NCBI GenBank assembly: GCA_035771175.1
Contig: CM069607.1
Coordinates: 10,536,501 to 10,600,500, forward strand
Direction: 5' to 3'
DNA length: 64,000 bases
Source of the DNA: Paratinospora sagittata
Taxonomy: Eukaryota > Streptophyta > Magnoliopsida > Ranunculales > Menispermaceae
Positions 47,801 through 59,800 of the stretch are shown here, one piece after another (positions within the stretch are counted from its first letter, which is position 1; each line of letters starts with the position of its first letter). The translations under genes and the position numbers were made by a program. The notes beneath the pieces were generated by a model, which made no database searches, was not told the origin of the DNA, and saw only the letters and a list, made by a program, of their open reading frames with translations.

Positions 47801-50800
47801 TGAAATGTGTCATGGACTCATGAGAGCCATGTAATGGACATTTTGTACTGAAGTCCATTCATCAGTTGTTATGCAGACTTGTTGACATGCTTTTCTAATT
47901 TTATTCTTCAAGGTCTTCTTCTCATCAACATATAATTGAAAATAATCCATAGAAACTACATGATGGGATGGGACAACAAATTCTGGTTGTGTTAAACGGG
48001 ATGTGCTCGAAGCATTCATTCTCTACAAATCTAAATTGCAGCACATCAACAATAATCATTTTAGCAAAAAATTTCCTACTGTTCTCCACACTGAATGTAC
48101 TGGGCACTTAATTAACTCCATAATCTTTTAATGATTCTGTTGAATTTAGAGAAGAAAATAATTCTCATATATATTATTCATGATCACTGTACAGTCTGAA
48201 TATATAATGGAAGGAAGAAACGTTCCTTTCACTATATTTAATGGTAACAAGATACTAATTACTAAAAATCAGGAAACTAGTAAAATAGGAAACAAACTAA
48301 TAGAGATATCAGGAATTTCCAGAATCTCTTTATTCCTAAATTAATGTAGACAACTAATAAAGGAAACTGATTGCTGCAGCTGTATCCCTGAAAATCAGGG
48401 ATCGGGTATTTCAACACTCCCCCTCAAGCTAGGCGTAGATGTTAATCAAGCCAAGCTTGATACTCAAATCTTCAAAATTCTTCCTTGGTAGAGCTTTAGT
48501 GAGGATATTTGCTACTTGCTGACTTGTCGGTGTGTATAGCAGACTAACTGTCCCATTTTCTATCTTCTCCTTTATGAAGTGGCGATCTATCTCCACATGC
48601 TTGGTCCTGTCATGATGTACTGGATTCTTTGCAATGTTAATAGCTGACTGATTGTCACAAAATGCCTTCATTGATTCAGAAGTGATGATTCCTAGTTCCC
48701 TCATTAGTCTTTCCAGCCATATTCCCTCACAAATTTCGAGTGCCATAGCTTTGAACTCTGCTTCTGCACTGCTTCGAGAAACTACCGGTTGTTTCTTACT
48801 TCGCCATGTTACTAAGTTTCCCCACACATACGTACAATAACCAGATGTTGACCTTCGGTCAGTTATTGATCCGGCCCAGTCAGCATCAACAAACACTTCA
48901 ACATCTTTCCTTGTGTTTTTCTTGAAGTACAAGCCTTTACCTGGGGTCATTTTAAGATACCTTAGTATCCGATAGACAACTTCCATATGTTCTTCAGTTG
49001 GATCATTCATGAATTGACTGACTACACTAACCGAGAATCTGGTGTGTGAGAGATAAATCAGCTTCCCAACAAGTCTTTGATATCTTCCTTTGTCCACTGG
49101 ATTATTGTCCTTATTAGCTCCAATTTTAGTGCTTGAATCCATAGGTGTTTCAGCCGGTTTGCACCCAAGCATTCCCGTCTCTTTAAGTAGATCTAGTACG
49201 TACTTCCGTTGTGACACTGAGATTCCCTTGCTTGATCGGGCTACTTTCATTCTAAGGAAATATTTTAGGCTCCCAAGATCCTTGGTTTCAAATTCTTTGG
49301 CAAGTAGGGTTTTGAGCTTGATCAATTCATCTTCATCATCACCTGTTAAGATGATGTCATCTACATATACAATGAGAATCGCCAACTTTCCTTTGGTTGA
49401 GTGTTTGATAAACAAAGTGTGATCAGCTTGACACTGAGAGTACCCATACTTTTTCACTGTTTTGTTGAATCTGTCAAACCAAGCTCTTGGAGATTGCTTC
49501 AGTCCATAAAGGGATTTCTTGGGCTTACACTCCTTATTCATAGTTGCCTTTGTTTCAAAGCCGGGAGGAATATCCATATAAACTTCTTCTGTAAGGTCTC
49601 CATTGAGGAATGCATTCTTCACATCAAGTTGGTGGGGAGGCCAGTCAAGATTGGCAGCTAATGATAGTAGTACCCGAATGGTGTTTAATTTGGCTACTGG
49701 AGCAAACGTCTCTTGGTAGTCAATGCCATAGGATTGAGTGAACCCTTTTGCAACCAGCCGCGCTTTAAATCTGTCCACACTTCCATCAGCCTTGTATTTG
49801 ACAGTGAAAATCCATTTACATCCTACTGGATGTTTCCCACTTGGTAGGTCTGAAATCTCCCAAGTTCCATTCTTCTTTAGTGCTTGCATTTCTTCCCATA
49901 CTACAGTCTTCCATTCCGGAATTGAAATGGCTTCTTGAATGGAGTTAGGAATTTGCACTTTGTTCAAATTTGCCACAAATGTTTGGAAGCTAGGTGACAA
50001 CCCTTTATAAGAGACAAAATTGTAGATTGGATGACTGGTACATGACCTCCTACCTTTCCTTATAGCAATGGGACAGTCAAGGTCATTAGCAATAGACTCA
50101 CTAGTGATGAATTCAGAGCTAGTGTTACCTGGTGAATTTTCATGGTTTCTTGCACTCGGGTCAGATTCTTGACTTTGCTTGGGAGGTGCTTGTTGCTCAA
50201 CATCCTCTTGGATCTTCTTCTTCCAAGAATATACAATGAACTCACCATTGATTGTAGGTTTCGGACATTGGACAAGACTTGAAGGTGGAGGATTTTTAGG
50301 TTCAGATTCAGAATTTTCCAAATCAGAATTTGTTTCTGTTTGGTGGCTTTGGTTTGGAGTAGGAGTAGTTGAGATAGGAGGGATGGTGACTTGGGAACTT
50401 GGGTAGTTGTTGGATGTTGTGGCATCAATATCCCAAAGCTGGTATTCCTGTATGAGATTCTCCCCCTGAATATCAGATTTGGGGTAATAAGGTTGATGTT
50501 CAAAGAAAGTAACATCCATGGAAGTATATAGTCTTTTTGTAATAAGAGAATAGCATTTGTACCCTTTTTGGTTTGGAGAGTAACCAAGGAATATACACTT
50601 GAGTGCTTTGAGGTCGAGTTTACTTCGGTGTTGTTGATGCACATGGACAAACACGGAGCACCCGAATACTTTGAGAGGTATTGTTGAGACAATGCGGGTG
50701 TTGGGATAAGAGTGACAAAGGAGTTGGCACGATGTTTGGAAATTTAAGACACGGGAAGGCATTCGGTTTATGAGATAAGTTGTTGTGAGTATGGCTTCCC

Positions 50801-53800
50801 CCCAAAACTGTTTTGGAACATGAGTGGAAAACATAAGTGATCTAGCAACCTCTAGAATGTGTCTATTTTTCCTTTCCGCTACTCCGTTTTGTTGAGGAGG
50901 ATCGACACATGAACTTTGGTGTATAATGCCTTGACTTTGTAGGTAATCTCCGAGAATGTGGTTGAAGTAATCCTTGGCATTATCAGTTTTAAAGATTTGG
51001 ATTTTGGTATGGAATTGAGTTTGAATCATGCTGTTGAAATTCGTGAAGATTTGCCCGACCTCTGATTTTTCTTTCATGAGAAACACCCAAGTGATCCTAG
51101 TATGATCATCTACAAATAAGATAAACCAGCGGGTACCAGTCACACCTTTGATACGTGAAGGTCCCCAAACATCACTATGGATCATTGAGAATGGATGAGA
51201 TTTTTTATATTGTTGAATTGAATAAGGAGTACGGGCATGTTTAGCAAATTAACAAACTTCACACTGAAAATCTTTTGGACTTTTATTGCTGAATAATGAG
51301 GGAACAAGTTTTTTAAGGTACACGAAATTGGGATGGCCTAGTCTATAGTGCCATAACATTACTTCACTATCATTATTGAAACGAGAAACAGAAAGAGAAA
51401 TTTTTGTAGGCTAATTGTTTGCCTTGTCCGAATCTGCCTTGTGAGTTTGTTGCTCCGAAAGATCATCAATCCTGAGGATGTAGAGCCCTGAGCACATCTT
51501 AGCATTGCCTTTCATCTTCCTCGAATTCAAGTCCTGAAATTCACACGAGTTAGGGAAGAACTTAGTAACACAGTTAAGCTCTTGAGTGAGTTTACTAATA
51601 GAAAGTAAATTGCAATCTAAGTTTGAGACCAAGAGGACTGAGTTTAGGGTGAGGTTCTTTGAGATAATCACAGAACCTATTCCTGCTACTCTTGAGAGAG
51701 ATCCATCTGCAATTCTGACAGAGAAATTTTCATGACATGGACTATAAGTATTAAAAATCCTTGCATCTCCAGTCATTTGGTTGGAGGCTCCTGAATCCAC
51801 AATCCATGGTCTGCTTTTTTCTCTTGTTGCACTGAGTGCGTTTAAGAAATTACCTTTGTGAGCCAAGGATCCGGTTCCAATGACAGAGGTATTGGAGGAT
51901 TGTTGCTGGTTGATTAACTTTTGCAAAAGTTCCATTTGTTCTTTGCTGAATAGGCTTTGTTCTGGTTGTGTGTGGTTCTCGTCATAGGAGGCCAGATGTC
52001 CACGACTTTCTCTGTTGTTGGATGGACGTGAGGGCTTCCAATCAGCGGGTTTTCCATGGATCTTCCAGCAGGTCTCCTTGGTGTGACCAGTCTTCCGGCA
52101 GTGATCACACCAAGGTCGTCCCTTTTTTGGTCTATAGTCTCCAGTTTGATGTTGAGGCCCTTGAACTGAGAGTGCAAATCCTTCAGAGCTGTGTGCCGTA
52201 GTTGGTGGTCCCATCATCACTTTCTTTCGACTCTCTTCCATGCGAACTTCTGAAAATGGCTCTCGAAGACTAGGTAGTGGTTTTAGTCCCATGATTCTTC
52301 CTCGAACTTCATCAAGGTCTTTGTTAAGGCCCAACAGAAACTTATAGAGTCTTTTCTTTTCAATGATTTTTCTATATTTGATTCCATCTTCTGGGCAATG
52401 CCAATTGTATTCTTCAAACATGTCTAATTGCTGCCAATTCCGTGTGAGTGTGGAAGTATTGAGTGACCGTGAGGTCTTCTTGACGTAGATCGTGAAGGAT
52501 ACTTTCAACAGCAAATAGTTCGGATGAGTTATTGAAGCTAGAATATGTTTCTCTGGCTGCATCCCAGATGTCCTTTGCAGTCACATACACTAGGAAATTT
52601 TCTCCAATTTCGTTTGTCATTGAGTTGATAAGCCAAGACATCACCATGTTGTTTTCTGACTTCCATGTTCTGTATTTTGGATCTTCTTTGCTTGGTGGGA
52701 CTGCTACTCCAGTGAGGTAGTCATCTCTTCCCTTTCCGCAAATGAACATCATTACTGATTGTGATCATTGAAGGTAATTTTGTCCATTGAGTTTGTGCCC
52801 TGTAATGGGCAGAAGATTTCCATCTGATCCTCCATTGCTGCCTGTGGTTGGGGTTTCAGAATGGGAGGTGACTTTTGAGGAGGATTGGCTTTGCTGAGCC
52901 ATTGTCATCCCGTATTTTGTTATCTATCTACAGGTCAGAGGTGGCTGCTCTGATACCTTGTTGAATTTAGAGAAGAAAATAATTCTCATAAATATTATTC
53001 ATGATCACTGTACAGTCTGAATATATAATGGAAGGAAGAAACGTTCCTTTCACTATATTTGGTAACAAGATACTAATTACTAAAAATCAGGAAACTAGTA
53101 AAATAGGAAACTATAAAATAGGAAACAAACTAATAGAGATATCAGGAATTTCCATAATCTCTTTATTCCTAAATTAATGTAGACAACTAATAAAGGAAAC
53201 TGATTGCTGCAGCTGTATCCCTGAAAATCAGGGATCGGGTATTTCAACAAATTCACTTCCCTTAAAGTTTAACACTTTTTTTTTTTTTCTCTTGGTCCTC
53301 AACTTGATAAGGGTTCTTATGTTGATCAATGTAATTCTTCAAATTTGTAGTGCCATGATGTTTGGGGTCATATGCATACTCAAATCAACTCAACTAAGCC
53401 TTTTCTCAATTACATGGGGTTGACTCTATGAATTCATTTCTTTCACTCAACTCTATCGAGGGCTAAATCGACATTCAAATTAAAAGAAGCTTAATCCTTT
53501 TTTAATATCTCTGTTCATGTTATTTTAGGTTTACCTCTACCTCTATTGTTACCATAATAAGTCACTCTTCTGAATTGGTGCATCTAAAGGCCTACATTGT
53601 ATATGTCCGAACCACCTTAGTCGGTTCTCTCTCATTTGATCTTCAATTGAGCTACTCCTACCATTGCCCGAATATACTCATTTCTAATCTTACCTTTTAA
53701 AGTTTTACTACATATCCATCTTAGCATTCTCATTTAATGTAGCCGAAGTGTGTTTGAATCAATAGATTCAGTGAAAATTGAAAAATAAGAACTAAAGAAA

Positions 53801-56800
53801 CTAATTTTTAATCTCAAAGAGAAAGATAATTGATACCACTTAACGTAGTAGAAGCGTGTTTGAATCAATGGATTCAAGAGAAAAGTAGAAAAATAAAGAA
53901 GTAAGATGCAGAATTTGCTTTCTAAGAGAATAATAATTGATTATTAGATGAATTAAACTCGTAATTGGAGCTCCTTATACAGATAACTCCATAGAAACAA
54001 CTTAGAAACTTCCTAAAACACTTAAAAATAAGTTTCCTAAGCTATTTTTAACAATGTAGCAACTTTCTAAAGTTATTGCAACTCTATTTAGACACTTTCC
54101 AATCGCATTATGTGACAAACAAGAATTTAGAAACCTCTAAAACTACAACTAAAATACCAAAATAAAAACTTCTCTAAGAATAGGAACTTGACTAAAAATA
54201 AAAATAAACTACAAATTAAATATTAGAAGCTTCTAAAACATTATTTCAGATGATGTGGACATGAAATAATGTTTTAGAAGGTTCTTATTTTTTCAATTTT
54301 CATTTTATCATTTCTCATAAAAGGGCGTGTCTAGTGCATGAGGCTCTCGCCATTGTGGGGTTGAGGGAAGGGATGATGTACGCAGCCTTAGCTCCATATT
54401 AGAGAAACTATTTTCAAATTTGAACTCATAACCTCCAAGTTATAGCGGAGCTATTTCAACTGTTGCACTAAGGCCCGTTATTCATTTTTATTAGACTATA
54501 TTAGCAAACCAAAAAAAAAAAAAACTACGTAGTTCATAGTTAATATACACATTCATTTTACAAAAGATAAGTGACGCGCCAAATTTCTTCCTTCAAACAT
54601 TTCATTCTTCTCGTTTCTTTTCCTCCTCTTTTGTACTTTGCTTCTTTTTATTCTTCTTTCTTTCAATTTTCTACACTCTATTCACTCAAATGGGATGATT
54701 TTGGTTGTTTTTTATATTATCTCTTGAGAACCCCTCTCAAATAGGGGCATTCTCAAAATATGTTTAAGAATGTCCTTTCAGAGAGCATTTTTACACAAAC
54801 TCTTAGGACGCTCTCTGGGAGGATGTTTTTTCTTTTTCTTTTTTTTTTCTTTTTTTTTTTTCCTTCAAGTGAAAATGCCCTTTTTTTATACAAGAAACAA
54901 AATTATATTGTATTATGTATTTGGTAAAGCTATACATCAAAAAGTACAAGTGGGAAGAGATGCCCTTTGAGAATGCATTTTCACACTTTCCATCCATAGT
55001 TGTTGTATATTGCAATTTGTTTTTTGGAGATCTGTAAATTGTTGTATTCTTTTAAAAAAAATTAAGTCGTAAAAAATCCACTCACCCAAAAAATTAGATT
55101 CTTAATTTGTTTCATGATTGATCCATGAACTATCCTCTCAAGTAGTTGGACTGGTTGTGTGAGTTTGGTGGACTAAAGGTCTTTGAGCAACCCTATTTGG
55201 AGTAGGGGTGCCAATTCGTGTTGCCATGTCGTAATCGGTCTTGTCGTAATCGTGTATAATGAAATATATTGTAAACCCAAACCCGACACGTTTAATAAAC
55301 GAGTTAAACAGGTTAACCTGTTTATAACCCTTAAAGCTTAAACAATTTCATTCTAACCTATTTATCATATATAAATTCTAAATTAACATATAAATCAAAA
55401 ATTTTAAATCATAATTATACAACCATATAGTAAAGACCAAATAAAATATTATAAAGTTAGAGTCTCAATACGTGACATAAAATATTAAAAAGTCTTCACA
55501 CATAACATAAGTCTCAACACAAAATATAATCGGGTTAAACGGGTCAATTTCGGGTTTAGCAGGTCGACCTGCTTTTGACCTGAAATTTAATCGTGTTTAA
55601 TCAAGTTTAACCTATTTTGACCCGCACCTGTTTATGTAAAACCCAAACTCGTTTATTTCGTGTCAGTTTTAAGTCGTGTTATCATGTCGCGACCTATATT
55701 GCCACCCCTAATTTGGAGCATAATATACTTCCTAATTTTTATTGTAAGATTAGTACTGTAAAGAAGGAATAAAATAAAGGTGATTGATTGTTAACTTTTG
55801 ATGTAGGAAATAGAATAATATTTAGGAAAGTTTTGAAGAGGCTAAATACTTTTTCCTACCCCCACACTCCCTTCCAAATCGACAACAAGGCCACAATGGT
55901 CAACCACTTGAATATTGACTCAAAGCGGACATCCCACAATTCAATGGCCTCCTACACATTGAGGATTTCCTTGATTGGTTATCTAAAGTGGAGCAATTTT
56001 TCAAATATATGGATATACCTGAGGAAAAACAAGTGAAGCTTGAGGCCTTCAAGCTAACTAGTGTTGCTTCTTCTTGGTGGGATCACTTGCAAGGGATAGA
56101 CTTCACCAAGGTTTTCAACAAGTGCAATCATGGCCAATCATGAAACAATTGTTGAAGGAACGCTATCTTCCCTTAGACTATGTGCACACCTTGTTCGTCA
56201 ATTTACAAAATTGTCGACAAGGCTCAAGCACAATTCAAGAGTATGTTGACGAGTTTACAAGGCTACTATCCCGCAATGAGTTGCATGAGAATGAAGATCA
56301 GACTATTGTTCGTTTTCTTAATGGTCTCAATAAGAATATTCAAGAAAGGTTGGCTACTCATCAATACACTTCCCTTCATGCTGCCATCAACAATGCCCTC
56401 AAAGTTGAATCCTTCATGTCCACCCCCAAGCCATATACCAAACCCTCCTACCCCAGCAATGAAAGACCACCATATCAAAATTATCCCAATAGAAACCCTA
56501 CAAACCATAATCAGCTTCCCACCGGCATCGCTCCATCTAATTCCATCCCTCAAGCCACCACTTCTCGTACCACCTCTTCCCATTCTAAATCTAACCCTTC
56601 CACGTCTACATCCACCATTCCTTCTCGTAACACCACCAATGCACCACCCTCCAAACCAAAACCACAAAACTCATATGGCCATCCGAAATTGGACAAGTGG
56701 CTCAAGTGTGACAAACATGACCATACTTTGGATGTGTGCAGAAGTTGAAAAGCATTGGTTATAGGGGATGACTCCCTGGAGGCCATTCCTGCTAGTGAGC

Positions 56801-59800
56801 CTTGTGATGATGGTCATGATGATCAAGGTGAACAAGTACTTGATGCTTATGGATATGATGACGACGACGACGATGACCATCTTTCCTTCATTATTCGCAA
56901 TTTGTTATCTATACCCCAAGCTGAGGCTCCTACTCGACATAGCTTGTTTCATACTTTTTGTTAGGTGCAAGATAAGATATGTTAGCTCATCATTGACGGT
57001 GGAAGTAGTAAAAATATCGTATCTGCCACCATGGTTGATGTACTTAAGCTCCTTACTCAACCTCATCCTAAGTCGTACAATACTGGTTGGATTGATGACT
57101 ATTGCCGAAAGAAAGTGGACCTCCAATGTGTTGTCTCTTTCAAAGTTAGTGCCTATCAAGATACCATAGTTTGTGATGTGATTTCTATGTAGGCATGTCA
57201 TTTGCTTCTTGGTCGTCCGTGGTTACATGATATGGACGCCACTAATCGAGGAAAGGCCAACACTTACTCATTCCTTCAGAATGGTGAGAAAATTCCCATC
57301 TTATGCAAAGCCCAAAGCTTCCTCTTCCACCAATGAAAAACACTATGGGAAGAAGAAGGTAGGGGGAGACTTAGCAGAACCATTCGAAGGCGATCAAGCA
57401 TGTTTCAGCCATGTTGCAACCTTCCAACCTACCTCCCAACCCTCCCATCTTGATGCCTCCCCTTCCCCACATCCTCTTCATCCATCTTCAAGCCTCCACA
57501 ACCCTACTACATCATTCCCAAATCTTCCTCAAAATTCTATAACCATAGATGATTCTATTTCAACATCTAATCTACATATGTCAACTGCTGAAAATCATGA
57601 ACATTCACAACAAATGCAATCAATTATCCCTCAACAACTCCCCCCTGCCATCCTACTCCCAACTATGATTTATGCTCTCAAGAACTTTTCTCACGCTCAA
57701 AATCATTCAAAAAATCAAGATTTAGCTACTGGTTTTGACTTTTTTGATGAAATTGATACTTATTCAACCTTTCAACCCATCTGCAATATCTCCTATTATA
57801 AATTTCCTATTGGACATGGTCTCATTGTGGATCTTTTACAATTTAGCAGAGTTTTACACGTTGAAAATTTATTTGATTGGTTATTTTTGGTAGAGTTTTT
57901 TTTTTACTACAAGAGCATATTTGAGGAAAAAAAGTGAAGCTTCTTGCACTCAAACTTATTGAAGCATCTTATTTGTGGTGAGCTCACTTGTAAAAGGATA
58001 TGTTTCGCCGAGGTTTTTCGCCTACCTTCAATGTGAAAATGAAGGAGATTCTCTTTCTCAATTGAACTCGAGGACGAGTTCTTTTCAAGAAAGGAGAAAT
58101 GATGTACGACATAGAATAATATTTTTGAAAGTTCCAAAATTTTAATATTTAGTTTCTTTTATTTTTAGTCAAGTTTCTATTCTTAGAGAAGTTTATATTT
58201 TGGTATTTTAGTGGTAGTTTAAGTAGTTTCTAAATTCCTTTTTGTTATTTAATGTGATTAGAAAGTGTCTAAAAGTGTTTGAATAGAGTTGTATTAGCTT
58301 TAGAAAGTTACTATAATGTTATATATAGCTTAGGAAACATGTTTTTAGGTGTTTTAGGAAGTTTCTAAGTCATTTTAATGGAGTTATATATAGGAGAAGC
58401 TCCAAATTTGAGTTCAAGCAATCCAATTATCAATTAAATCAATCAATTTTATCAATTAGTTCTTTATCTTTTATTTTTCTCTTGAATCTATTGATTCAAA
58501 CACGCTTCCGCTACGTTAACTTTGTTGTTGCAAACTTGTAATTTTATATAATGAAATATTGCCTATGGTTGTAGTAGCAAGAAGAATCTTGGGTGTAGAT
58601 TGTGAGAATTTTATGATGATCAACTTCACGTAAAGAAATTTATTTTTTTGTTTTTTCTAATTTCAGAAGAAGTTGAAAGAAATATTCAAACTGTAAACAA
58701 GACATGAGACTTTTTTAACATGGTAAAACATTTGAAAGAGAGAAACCTCCGTAGTATCTTTATGCTAACACAAACTATAGAAGTGACATATTTAAAATTA
58801 GGTGTTACTAAAAATTGAATGAGGCTAACACCTTGAGGCTCGCCTTGTGATGACCCTCAATTAAACCCATCTTCCTTAACGGTTGACTGACGAGAAATGT
58901 GGCCACCCAAGCTAGCATGGTAGCACCCCATTGTCCCTTAGGGAACACTAATACTATTAACCCTTCAACCCCCTTACCGAGCAAGTCACAAGGTGTAAAT
59001 ACAATAAATATGAAGTCCACAACACCAACCAAGAATATAATATGAAATCCAAAATATAATTCCATTAACAATTTTGAGTTTATACATATAATCCGGATAC
59101 AAAATAATAAAAATATCGAATAGATTCCCTCATCCCTGTACATAAATGGATAATTGGAACATGTCGAGTTGCTGAGGGAGGCTACTGGCTGTAGCCTTAC
59201 CCTTCTATCTGGCATTAGGGATTCGTTAAAAATGAAAAGAGAGGGCTGAGCTAGAGCTTATTTAGGAGATTTAACATTGGTCATCACACATCAATAAAGA
59301 ATAAAAGAATGCATAAATGCATAATTATAGTAAACATGTAGCATGTATAACACATACAAGGAAATAGCATATAATCTCAAATTAAAATGCAATGAACATA
59401 ACGTTCTTTGTCTCAAAACACACAATGGGGTTAGTCTCTACGAATTTATGTACCAGTAGTGATTATTTTCTTGACATAACATCCACATTCCTCTAAAATC
59501 AACATTATTTGATTCTTCGGACACGAGAAAAGTGAGTATTATCAATGATTACTAAAATCAGCACCATTGTCCCTGAGATGGTGGCTAAAGTAAAGTCAAA
59601 TCATATCTCACTAAATTGTCAACATGTCAAGTCCTCAATGTGGCTAAAGTAGAATCCTACCTCATCATCTCATGGCTAATATTAAATAATCAACATGTCC
59701 AACCCATATATGTGTCTCGAGCCATACAATCATATGCGTGGGTCATTTTTAAATCAAGAGTCTAAAACCCTCTTTTCAAACCATATCTATTATAAATGAA

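Larger units (their letters stand above)
48138..53249 (-). mobile_element. Nearly intact Ty1/copia element, antisense in DRIP intron 6
   Basis: LTRs at 48138-48416 (279 bp) and 52959-53249 (291 bp) differ by two substitutions, a 3 bp indel and a 15 bp tandem duplication in the right copy. On the minus strand the primer site AGGTATCAGAGCAG follows the 5' LTR, and the polypurine tract CTTGAGGGGGAG precedes the 3' LTR. Flanks GATTC and AATTC are a 5 bp duplication with one change. It has split a hAT transposase relic. Only about four lesions disable its polyprotein. Confidence 0.93.
55799..58518 (+). mobile_element. Ty3/gypsy deletion derivative (gag and protease only)
   Basis: Flanking duplication ACTTT at 55794-55798 and 58519-58523. 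The 3' LTR is 58100-58518. The 5' end keeps only about 38 bp of LTR (TGATGTAGGAAATAGAATAA, compare TGATGTACGACATAGAATAA at 58100) fused straight to gag. RT, RNase H and integrase are missing. The polypurine-like AAAGGAGAA precedes the 3' LTR. It lies in the sense orientation of DRIP. Confidence 0.85.

Noticed and set aside
56266..56667. Glycine/arginine-rich antisense frame over the gypsy gag
   Set aside because: It is the complement of the proline/serine-rich gag tail and not an independent gene.
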